A stretch of DNA of 64,000 nucleotides from NCBI GenBank assembly GCA_022747635.1, contig JAKTNV010000002.1, positions 3,324,001 to 3,388,000 of the forward strand, written 5' to 3'. Numbering within the stretch: position 1 is the first letter of the stretch; the number at the start of each line of letters is the position of its first letter. Source of the stretch: Hetaerina americana (taxonomy: Eukaryota; Arthropoda; Insecta; Odonata; Calopterygidae). The notes below the pieces were generated by a model. The model worked only from the letters and a program-made list of their open reading frames with translations, did not search any database and had not been told where the DNA came from. The position numbers were made by a program, and so were the translations under genes. Below, one piece after another: positions 20,801-30,189 of this stretch.

Positions 20801-22706
20801 AGGGCGTGAATTGGGGTGAGCGGGTGATTTTTTGCCAAGAGTTATGGACCAAGATGCGAAAACATTAGGGACATTAAGAATGTTTTTAAAATGAGGGAGT
20901 TGATGACGGGGACATTGAGTAAGGACATAAAGAAATATTAGTGACAAGTTTGATATGAAGCATATTTCTGTATGGTGAGGAAGCTAGGTGGTCGAGGCAA
21001 GAGAAAATGCATGAATGCTTCCGAGACATGGGTGCAGAGAATGACGGAAAGAAAAACGGAAGAGGAAACATGAGGCTGGGTGGGGGGAAAGAGAGGGTTC
21101 CTGGGAGAAATGTAAGGAGGGCAGAAAAGTGGACGCAAGGCATTTGCTTAGGCAAAAGAATGTTGGAAACTGTGACAGAGAGGAGAATGTTGGCCAGGAG
21201 AGGTGGGGGAGGAAGCATATTTGTATTTCCATATTTGCTTCAGTAATGTTTATGAAATGCCAAAATGCTGGCCTAGAGAGCGATTCAAAGGAGCAGCATA
21301 ACTTACTAAAAGTTGCAATTTTCACATGAAATTGTGGGAATGAAAGACTGACTGCTGGGACCCTAAATCAAGGAAACCAGATTTATCAACAGAATGCCTC
21401 TGGACATTGAAAAAAAGTGGTCCTTCTTTCTTTGGTAAAACATTACACATCTTACGGTAAATTAATTGGCATTACTCTATGAATGAATGTTTTAACAAAG
21501 AGAGTTTCCCTTAGAATTATCACATCGGTTCATGTATTTGCACTGATACCTTGCCTTTCCTTACATGTGACATAAAAGAAGAATAAAATATACTTCTTTT
21601 TCTTTATTAGTAGCTTTCCATTGGAAATAAGATTTGAAAAAGCTACAGATGAAAAATGAATTAAGGTTTGGAAGGGGAGATGTAAGATTCATGAGCACTA
21701 TCTGCAGAAGGCAACATAAAAGTTCAGTGGGAGTTCACCTCTGGGTTTATTTTTGCATAAAACGTCTGAACAATTCTCAACATACGTTGTGTATGAGAAT
21801 GGAACTGACATTTAACAAACATCTACCATTGTCAGCTGAGACCAATTACAAATTATTTTTGAAATGGGGAATCTTAAATAGTCGAACCATCGCCATTTTA
21901 AAATGAAACACATCGAATACAAATATTTACAAGGAACACAACGGTTAAAAAGGTGATCAGACTTCTAAAGGCATTACTTGTTTTGCAAGGCAATTCAGGT
22001 CTCACAGCATGTGAACTAAGGGATTGAGATAAACAAAATAAAATGGAAGGAAGTAAAAATAATACGTATGTAAAATATTTATAAAGGATATTGTGAAAAT
22101 GATGTTATAGGGAATGCCTGGATGGCTCTATCAAATCGTCGACAGTTGGACATAATATTAAGGAACACAATGAAACTACGGAAATAGTTAGGAATTTGGG
22201 TGCTTATTGAGAAAAGTTTCTGAGGAAACAGATTTCTAGCTGGGGAAAATTTAGTTCTGGACCCTCCGGGCTGGTGAGGTTACTTGTGTCACAGAGATGT
22301 ATGGCATGGTGTTTGAGGATAAGAGAAACTATACAGGAGAAATAAAGAAATTGTGAACGTAAAAAATACTAATTCTAGTCAAGGAATACTGTTCTCTCGG
22401 GCATCACACTTGAACTTGAGAATTCAACGGACAATAAAAAATAATACATACGCACTGACCTGAATTTGTTCAAATTATGCTGTTCCTCAAGAAGAAATGT
22501 CATTATTCCCATTCTATACATGTGCCCTGCGATCGGTTCTGGATTTTCCACTCCTCTTAAAACCCATCCGGTTCGTTTGATATGCTATAATATTAAACAA
22601 TTAGACGACAGTAGAAGATTAACTATGTGTGTTAACAATATATCAAAAAGTTTACCTTTAATTTCCCAATGAGAGTAAGAAATTCTATTTTTTTATTCAA
22701 ATCCAT
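17600..22706 (-). CDS. HDDC2: HDDC2: HD-domain 5'-deoxynucleotidase, four exons, intact
   Basis: This enzyme dephosphorylates deoxynucleoside 5'-monophosphates; it is the eukaryotic relative of bacterial YfbR and acts as a soluble metal-dependent HD phosphohydrolase. Exons on minus: 22706-22656, 22584-22460, 18110-17942 and 17845-17600, giving 196 residues (human about 204). All introns are GT-AG and phases match. Metal and catalytic residues are present: H38 (GHMYRM), H67-D68 (LVHDMAE), E71, D76 (IVGD) and D132 (KDLDRFD), plus the RTGW signature at 21-24. The start ATG at 22706 follows AAAGAAA and gives MDLNKKIEFLTLIGKLK, which aligns with the family's first helix. The second intron (4.35 kb) holds RTE remnants; the other introns are 71 and 96 bp. 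No frameshift or stop was found, so this is probably a functional host gene. No clear polyadenylation signal is visible close to the stop. Confidence 0.93.
17942..18110 (-). CDS. HDDC2: HDDC2 exon 3
   Basis: The acceptor TTTTTTTAAG is followed by A, which completes the split Arg codon; the exon ends at AAG before GTACAT. It holds the HD motif (LALVHDMAECIVGD) and the segment EKHRQEEEAM, both near-invariant in the family. A CCG insertion-like segment (TPCCGVDPAEKH) differs from vertebrate sequences. Confidence 0.94.
19165..19875 (+). mobile_element. RTE-clade LINE fragment in HDDC2 intron 2 (5' RT part)
   Basis: The 19389-19661 frame gives NIPVELLKGLGECGRKSLEGF and EGMRLEDFARSVFVPILK. After a stop come LISHAA and then DDQFGFRKGRGTHDAIAVMR. 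This is the same family as 39391-42739. It lies opposite to HDDC2 and ends abruptly near 19875, before the RT core. Confidence 0.8.
20440..20640 (+). mobile_element. Possible SINE-like sequence
   Basis: GGCCCCGGTGGCAATAAAAT followed ~45 bp later by GGTTACAAATCC resembles degenerate A and B boxes. No second copy in the window, so the call is weak. It lies between the two RTE pieces of the intron. Confidence 0.3.
20690..21215 (+). mobile_element. RTE-clade LINE fragment in HDDC2 intron 2 (3' RT part)
   Basis: Nucleotide-level match to 42020-42550 of the better RTE copy: a GAGGGCGTGAA segment, GAGGGAGTTGATGACGG, TTGAGTAAGGACAT and TTCCTGGGAGAAATG. Coding frames are destroyed. Together with 19165-19875 it is probably one old insertion, with the catalytic middle lost or replaced. 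Confidence 0.75.
22460..22584 (-). CDS. HDDC2: HDDC2 exon 2
   Basis: The acceptor AATATTATAG precedes CATATCAAACGAACC; the exon ends TTCAG before GTCAGT. It encodes HIKRTGWVLRGVENPEPIAG and then HMYRMGIMTF with the first metal-binding His. The 71-bp intron upstream (22585-22655) is minimal. Confidence 0.93.
22656..22706 (-). CDS. HDDC2: HDDC2 exon 1 (start)
   Basis: ATG at 22706, 17 codons, donor AAG|GTAAAC. An upstream in-frame ATG was not seen close by. The 5' UTR and promoter should lie above 22707, where the minus strand shows a CCAAT-box-like ATTGG near 22810 but no clear TATA box. Confidence 0.88.
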
Positions 22707-22877
22707 TTTCTTTAAGGGTTGTATTCAAGGAAAGCATTCAATCTAACCAATGTAAGCCAGCGATGCATATCGTAACTCATCTGTTCAAAGGCGCCTTTTT
22801 CAAGAACCAATCGCATGGCTATAAACGGGGCGATGACGATTGAATAATGTCCGAATCGTATGTTAAACTATTTCTAA

Positions 22878-22881
<4 letters not shown>

Positions 22882-22942
<61 letters not shown>
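22882..22942. repeat. (TA)n microsatellite
   Basis: About 30 uninterrupted TA units, 175 bp upstream of the HDDC2 start codon. It bounds a Penelope-like short element on its left side. Confidence 0.97.
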
Positions 22943-22945
<3 letters not shown>

Positions 22946-23129
22946 CCCACCTCTCCCCGCACATCCTCTCCGCTCTTCCCCGAGAACGCCACTCTCAAGA
23001 CAACAGCCGAGCTGTCGAAACGTCAAATAACAAATTGTGAGTGTCCTTTATTTGTGTCTCTATATTCTAAAAATCTACATCTGTGTTTTTATATATTTGT
23101 GCGTCGCCGAAGAGCGTTCCATTTCGAAG

Positions 23130-23132
<3 letters not shown>
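22943..23132 (+). mobile_element. Short Penelope-like/hammerhead element between two (TA)n arrays, copy 1
   Basis: About 190 bp with (TA)n on both sides. It contains the hammerhead-like segment (22994-23024), then GTGAGTGTCCTTTATTTGTG and TCTCTATATTCT, and ends GTCGCCGAAGAGCG. 39111-39326 has the same order of blocks (GTGAGTGTTCTTCTTT, TTTCTATATTGTG, ACTTCGGCACCG), also between (TA)n arrays. Confidence 0.55.
22994..23024 (+). ncRNA. Hammerhead-like motif B (degenerate)
   Basis: CTCAAGA, then C-A, stem ACAGC/GCTGT with loop CGA, then CGAAACGTC, which supplies the GAAA box, palindromic stem III (ACGT) and GTC triplet. The first box is mutated (CTC for CTG), so activity is doubtful. Confidence 0.35.

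Positions 23133-23209
<77 letters not shown>
23133..23209. repeat. (TA)n microsatellite
   Basis: About 38 TA units on the right of the short Penelope-like element; it matches the paired-array layout at 39327-39390. Confidence 0.97.
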
Positions 23210-23212
<3 letters not shown>

Positions 23213-25330
23213 ATAGTTTTCAAAAAATACTTGTAGGTTATCATATTGCGATTCCAATAAAAAGTCGCATAGGCAAGTTACTTAATACTGACTAGAACTT
23301 GTCATGGTTTTTACTCTTTATGTTGATATATTTGGTAAAGCATTTGTTTTTAAATTCCACTATTTGAAAGATCCCTAGCAAATTTCACATCCAAACTTTG
23401 ATTTAATGAAAAGTTTGCTGATGACAGTTTTTTCACTATGAATTATTGGAAACTTGGCATTTATCCCCAGCCAGCAAGATGTTTTCATGAAAAGTTGAGT
23501 GCAGCGTGCTCCCACGTGTTTCCGCTGTTTTTTGGATTTATAACTTGGATTAGTTGTATAGAATGGTCTTAGGCTGAAATGTTGGTCAGTAAATGTTTAA
23601 AAAGCAGTTATATTATGTTTAATTTCAATATCTCAACTTAATCGCATTTGTATTTAGTTAGGTACTTACTCTGTGTGCACTTTGGTTATTTGATTCTAGG
23701 GCTTCTGTTTAAAACGGGTGCACTTTTTGCATGAGCGGATAGTCATTCATTCTTGCTTATGAGATTGAAAATCTGTATTTGTTTAGCTTCTTGAAGTTCT
23801 GAGTTAGTGAATGAGAAATTGGACACCATTTTGAAAACCACCCACAGCCAGGTACCCATTAGCTCTCTTACATTGTGTCATGTAAATTCAGTGACATCTG
23901 TTCATTACTCCTTCCCTTTGTATGTCCAGCAATATGATATCATACATGCTATATAGCGTTTTTTCTTCCTCTTATTCTGTCTGCTTTTCGATACTGATTC
24001 ATCTCTGTAAACAGTTCCATCTTTATATTCACTCAAGTCATGATCTTTTCCTTTATATTATGCTTTTCTGCTTGAATATTTCTTCTTAACTTTTCTTCAT
24101 TTTTTATTATAATTTATTTCCTCTGGCAAGCTTCAAGAAACTGCAGTCTCGCCTGCTCAAGTGTTTCAAGTTTGATCAGAAAGTCAGTGGGTGGGCGCCG
24201 ATATAAAAGTTTTGTGACCTTTATCGAATGGAACACTATGGAGGGTGGCATATTTTAATCCTTCAAGCCAGTATAGGAATTTAAATGCTTGGGCCTCACC
24301 CACGGTATTTAATTTTTTTTTAAATATCTCCCAATTGCAGTATTGTTGAAAATAATTTATATCTTTTAGAATATTTAATCTAAAATTAAAAAGAATTTAC
24401 ATTATGTTGAATTGCTTATTCTATTTAGTAAAAATTTTACTTATGTAATATTTCATATTTTCATTTCTTTATTCGCCTTTAAGTTTCGAACCTCCTTTTT
24501 AAAAGTTCAGTTTTGTATGATATAATTTGAAACAATCCTCTAAATATAGGCCTGCATTGCACTGTATCCCTCCTTTTACCTCATGCAGAGCACACCTGAC
24601 ATCTTCTTTGAGGCCTGGACTTCTTCCAGGTCGCTCGTGTCTTTTCACCAAAGTGCCTCTCAAACAAACTTCTTCACTTGAACCTCCATATCAGATCCAA
24701 TGCTCACTTCTCTTTCTCGGTCTAAATGTTCATCAAAATTCTCTGTATTTTCTTCACTCAAAAGAAGCTTATCCCTCTTGGATTCCATGACGGAGGTTGT
24801 ATACAAGGCTCTTTTACTTCTCCAGGAAGAAATCTAACGACGGACTATAGATGGCGGTGAGGCCTTATGCCCTTGCAACTGTTATACTGAAACAAAAAGA
24901 AAGAATGATGCACGAAATGTTCCGGAAAAATTAGATAGGGAGATCATATCAAGCAATGAAGACAAACAGAAGGTGAGGGCAAAGTGTAAATGCAAAGTGT
25001 ACTCACTTATCTCATAAGGATGGACTTGATAGATTTATCTTCCTTATTGAATGCCTCTTCATGCGGCTGAAACAGAAAGATTAGGAAGACTCATTATCTA
25101 AGAGGCCAAGGGCAACCATAGATATAAAAAAAATTTGATAGCGCCACAGGATAAAATTGAAAGCCGAGAGAGTGGAGCGGGACGTACGGCATATGGAGAT
25201 CTGCGACCGAGGCCTGCTGACTGCAACATATCACGGACTGAGAACTGTGCCGAGGGGTTAAGACTGAGAAGAAAGTTTGCAGGATGTGCTGTGGTTGTTG
25301 ATATGGAGTTTAAGTGGTGTGGTACATTGT
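23210..25330. other. AT-rich intergenic DNA, no gene recognised
   Basis: Only incidental ORFs. No exon with splice signals that I can support. Confidence 0.5.
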
Positions 25331-25339
25331 CCTATTCAG

Positions 25340-25900
25340 AAAGCAGGGTAGAAGTTACATTGTAGCAGATAGTCAATGTGGTCTGAAGTGCAACGGGAGG
25401 AGTGAGAGGGGCTTGCTGAGTGGATGAGTGTTGCAGGAGTGTTGAGGATTAGGCAGGGACGACATCTGGTCCGATTGTGTGCAGATGTGAATTTTGGTGG
25501 TGGGATGATTAAGAGGTAGGCATGGGCGGGGTTGAGTGGGTTCGGAAAGGTTGGTTGGGCATGTTGGGAAAATGTTGGCTATGGTCTGATGATTTTTCAG
25601 AATGGGATGGAAGTCTTTTAGAATGGAATTAAGAAAATTTACCCTACAGAAATGGGTAGTAATGTGAGGATCTTTGATGAATGAAGGTTTGGGCATGCAG
25701 GAGTGTTTGCGGAATTTTTATGGAGGAGAGATGCTGGTTATTAATATTTGAGGATGGAGTGGTGGAGGTCATTGAGGGACTTGAGAAATGTATCGAGGAA
25801 ATTAGGATAATAACAGATTCAGAGGCCACGAATGGAATGGGAGTGTACATTTGATTTGGGAGGGATGGCGGCTGCTGTGATGAAGGCATTGCCATTTATT
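25340..25900 (-). mobile_element. Penelope-like element, post-RT and linker part, degraded
   Basis: Minus frames give NFLNSILKDFHPILKNHQ followed by IANIFPTCP, the segment that in Penelope-like proteins follows the RT. A neighbouring frame then has CRPCLILNTPATL and DHIDYLLQC, resembling the Cys-rich linker and the start of the GIY-YIG endonuclease. Stops and frame changes are frequent. The call rests on motif order rather than on a full domain. Confidence 0.6.
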
Positions 25901-25989
25901 TGTAGCTTTGATGTAAACATCATGCAAAAATCTACTATCGTCAAAGGAGATTTCCACATCGAAAAAATTTATTTTTCCCGTTCAGCATG

Positions 25990-26930
25990 CATATTTTGCC
26001 CTGCCTCTGTATTCTCTCACACTGTCATCATGTCCTCACGCTGTTCCATCCACCATGACTCCTTTGGCCAATCAGTTTTCACCTCAGTTTATCATTAAGT
26101 TCTTTGCACTCCTCCCCAGTACTGTGTACTTATCCTTCCATTTCCTTATTTCATCCTTTTTCCTATTCATTCCCTCTGTCGCTCATGGCTTCCCAACCCA
26201 TTTTCTATTTTTCATTCCTATTGTTCAGCACCTTCTTTATTCCTTGTTTGAGATATTGCTATCGCTCTCCTACTGTCACCATCCCCTTACGCTCACTCAT
26301 AATTTCAATCAATTTCCCCCTGGTACTCTTTCCTTTTTACCCTAGTTAGGTCTTCAACATTTCACTTTTTTATACATCATCCCTTCCTCATTCCCTTAAA
26401 CATTATCTGTTGTTATCGGTGTAATCTGAATCCAAAACTGCTCCCGGAGAACCAACTATATGTAAGCTGAAGTCACTATTCCCCTAAAGCTATGTATAAT
26501 TGTAATCAAGTCTAACTAATATCTTACTTCATCTCCTGGCATTTTCCATCTGTACCTGCTGCAGTGTTAAAGCCAGGCATTTGTTACAATCAAATTATAA
26601 CCATTTTTTCTGCAAAACTATAGTTTTCTCCCCATGGGCATTCTTTTCTCCTTATCCAAACTCTCCTTCCTCTATCCTGTCTGTCCCATTGTCTATATCC
26701 CTGAATTTCAAACTTCCACTACTATCAATGTCTTTTTCTGAATAAATTCACATTAATTTCACCTATCTGATAGCACACATGTACCATCTACTTCTTCCTC
26801 CCTTTGACTGCTTGTTGGCAGGTACACCTCGATTAACACCATATTGAGTGGCTTTTCTCTTTTCTCAACTAATCATATCCTGTCATTCACCTGTTCCATG
26901 CTCATTACCCTTCCACTAACTTTTCAATTC
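25990..26930 (-). mobile_element. RTE-clade LINE endonuclease-to-linker fragment, degraded
   Basis: Minus reading from about 26900: MSMEQVNDRI, LVEKR, then VYLPT and KGGR-like endonuclease segments. Near 26110-26050 it gives CKELNDKLR and SHGGW, matching KYKELNNKFR...EAWW of the better copy. It sits head to head with the plus-strand RTE piece that begins just after 26930. Confidence 0.65.
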
Positions 26931-26989
26931 ATTACTTGGGCTACAATGGATTATTTTCTTCAATTAGTGAATTTCATGGTAGGAAAATG

Positions 26990-28600
26990 GCGGAACTCAC
27001 AAAAAAAGGGATAGTGGAAACTGAAAACCAAACTATTGGATCGAAAAATGAGGAACTTACTAGGAAACTGTGGATTACCGATGAGATGAATTGGAAGACA
27101 GATGAGAGAATTATTGAATGAAAGTAGAGTTATTAGGAAGTACAGAGAGGTGAATGATAAACTAAGGCCGGAAAGTAATACAGTGAAAGAAGTGTAGTGG
27201 AAGATAAAATATGAGGATATTCAAAGAGGAAGGGTGAAATTGTTGCAATGCACAAGATGTAAGCAGTATCAGGAAATAAGGAAAAATCCAAACTCACAAG
27301 CAATGATTGGCCAGAAAAATTAGTAATCTATCCTATAGGGTAAAGATATTAGGCTAGCAAGTCGAGTTTAGGCATAGAAATAGAATGAATCATAGATTAG
27401 GATAGATAACCCTAGGCATACTTTATGTTGAGATAGAAAAGACATTAGTGGAATTGGTATAAATAAGGCCTGGGGTTAGATAACATTCCTACACAACTAC
27501 TTCATTGCTAGGAAAACATGAGAGGAAGGTTTTTTATGGACTGCATTGCAACATTTTTGGGGAGAAATTTGACTGAAAGACTTCATCAGATGAGTTAATA
27601 GTTCCCATACCAAAAAAGGGAAAGGCAGCCTTGGGCGAGGGCTATGGAACAATAAGTTTGATTTCAAATGCAGGTAAAAGGTAGTTAGAAGTATATTTGA
27701 GAGTCAGGTGACTTATCCACAATCTGTTTATGTCTCAGACTGCTCAGGTGCATTTGTTGAATGCAGAGTCTGAAGGGGCAGTGTTAGGGAGAGGGGTAAG
27801 GCAGGATTATCAATTATCACTGATGCTTCTGACTTACATGCAGGGGGAGTGGTGAAAAAGACATGGGAAGAGCTGGAGATAGCAATGGAAGTATGTGGCG
27901 GATACATGAAATCAGTTTGGATTGGGGATGATAAAGCCAGTCAGCCAACCCCTGGCATAGGTGAGGAATGAGAATCAATTGAAACATAACAAAGGTTATG
28001 AGGTTTTCAAGAAAGAAAAAGGTGAAGTTAAATGTTGAAATTGGAGGGCATGAACTAGAGTGGGTGGAACAATTTACGTGTCTTAGAAGTGTTTTAGACC
28101 ATGATGGTAAATTGGAAGGGGTGTAAGCAAAAGAATTGTGATGGGCCAAGCATATTGAACAATGCATTTAGGGCTGATGGCAGGGACGCTGAGAAAAGAT
28201 GTTTCGGGAAAAAATGTGAAAGCTTTGATATGGAAAGTGGTTTTGCCCAGCACGGAAACTTAGCCGTAAGAGTAAGATATAAATAAGTGCACATTTGAGG
28301 CTTTTGAAATGTGGATGAAGTGAAGGATGAAAAAGGTTACGAGGACGGAAAGGAAAACAAATGATGAAGCGTGAGAACTAGGGGAGAAGAGAGGATTTTT
28401 GGGAGAAATCCATTGGAAGCAATAAAGGAGGGTGCAGTGCATTTTGAATGGTGATTGGGACTTCTGAAGACTGATTGAGGGGAGAATGTTGGGTAAATGA
28501 GGAAAAGGATAGTCATGTTATGTGGATTGAAGGAAGGCGGAATGTGGATGGCATTAAATTACTGTTAATTTCAGTGTGGAATATCAGGTTGTGTCTGTTT
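26990..28600 (+). mobile_element. RTE-clade LINE, RT half, degraded
   Basis: Segments in order match 40800-42650: ITDEMN near 27080, LIVPIPKKGKA and GTISLISNAGK (27590-27680), LSLMLLTYMQGEW, then CAATTTACGTGTCTTAGAAG near 28069 and the C-terminal TGGTGA-like region to about 28600. No open frame of useful length remains. Confidence 0.75.
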
Positions 28601-28649
28601 AGACAAAGCTGAAAGATGTAGCAATGTTGAATCGATTTGTTCATCGAAA

Positions 28650-28951
28650 GCAGTGGACTACCAAAACAAAATGTTAGCTTGCTGTGTAATATATTTTAAA
28701 AAATTTTTGATTTGCTCCAATATTACTGTCAGTGGCGACTGTAGCAAGTTGGAACATGCTCGTTTCATCCACGCCTGCCCATGATGATACAAAAAGCTCT
28801 CTCGGTTATTTTTCCGAATTGGGGAACAGAAGAAGTTACAAAGGGCTAGGTCCGGGCAATCGGGAAAATGAGGAACGCACTTCACATTGATTTTAGCGAG
28901 GTAAAAGCGATTTTTCGGTGGGCTTTGCGCCCCCCCCCCCGCGTAAAACAC
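28650..28951 (-). mobile_element. mariner transposase C-terminal remnant
   Basis: The minus frame contains VPHFPDCPDLALCNFF, which corresponds to the third catalytic region (PDLAPCDFF) with Asp changed to Asn, followed by ~55 residues resembling the mariner C-terminus. No TIRs seen. Confidence 0.5.
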
Positions 28952-28959
28952 GTCCCATG

Positions 28960-29955
28960 TGCAGTGTTTCTCTTACCAATACATAGGTAATTGGCACGCC
29001 ATAAAAACTTCAGTTTCTGTTAGTGATCTTGACGTTATTTGACAAGTTTTTCTCTCATTGACTGCAGCAATATTGATATTTACTACCGTATGAGCGGTGA
29101 ATGGTACTTTCAGTCCATTTTCATTTGAAATTAGTTTATTCTCCTCTTTAAACGTTAGAGACCATCTTTTAGGTAAGCACTTAGAGAGAACAGACTTTCC
29201 ACAGGCCTTCTTTGGGCCTCATTTCACGATTTGTTCAGACGACAGTCAAATTTCAATGCAGTGTATGATGTCCATCGTTGCCACAGGCAACTGAACATGC
29301 TACAAACGCAACGGCTGCCACTGATGTAGGAGTCAATTAATTGAAACTTGTACGACAAATACATGTACATTGCACATTTTTCCTACAGTGTGACTTGAAA
29401 TGAACATTTTGCATATTAAATTATGCGAATTGATTATTTATGGCCACTCTGTTTTGAGCAGCCTTCGGATTTATTTTCGTAAGCAAAAAGCGAGTTTAAC
29501 GATGAAATGCATTTCAGGACTGACTGACTGCCAATTTTTCTATTAAACCTATCAAGGGGGTTATTCCCGAATGATGGGCCCCGATGCTATTTGCTTATGG
29601 TTGCCATTATGGCATCGGCTTCTTGAACTGGCACCAGAAGTTATTCGGTAAAAGGCATTCCGTAATTTGATTGTCGGGCTGCTGAGCCCGTCCGTGACCT
29701 AATGGCATCGCTGAAATAGAATCGACAAACGTATTGCTTTGTGGTATTCATTTGTCAAAATTATCATACAAAACATATGGTTTTAAGAGAATTCAGGGAG
29801 TTGCATTAATTTTTTTTGATTCCCTTGGTTGATTTTTATTCCCTTGCCACAGATTGTGAAAATATGAGTTTGAATAATACCAAAGAGAGGCAGGCCTACG
29901 GGATCAATCAAACCATTTCGTAGTGTGCGATGAAGATTTTGTCAGCTGTTTTTGA
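28960..29955. other. No gene recognised
   Basis: AT-rich, with short incidental frames only. Confidence 0.5.
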
Positions 29956-29964
29956 TTTCTCTAC

Positions 29965-30180
29965 GAATATTGAAGACTGTGATGGAGGGGAGAACGTTGG
30001 GCAAGCGAGGAAAGGGAAAGGAAAAGATTGGAATGTTAGACGAAACGAAGGAAGTATGCGTTATTGAAGAGGGGCTTGTTGTAGTGTCCGATGTCAGGTT
30101 GCTTTGGTAGAAGAGGCGAGCAAGTGCCGTTATAGAGGCGGTGACCATACCATGGATTATCAATAACAATAACGATCGCA
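29965..30180 (+). mobile_element. RTE-clade LINE 3' end fragment
   Basis: TGAAGACTGTGATGGAGGGG through GGCAAGCGAGGAAAGG matches 42515-42560 of the better RTE copy. The end ATTATCAATAACAATAAC corresponds to its ATTATCTAATAATAATAA tail. Confidence 0.7.
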
Positions 30181-30189
30181 ACACTTTAC

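Noticed and set aside
17600..22706. Bacterial contamination or retrocopy as source of the HDDC2-like coding sequence
   Set aside because: Three GT-AG introns interrupt it in phase and it lies amid arthropod-type transposons.
22847..23295. Open frames rich in alternating Ile-Tyr
   Set aside because: They are translations of (TA)n microsatellites, not genes. The same applies to frames near 38728-39721 and 60632-60898.
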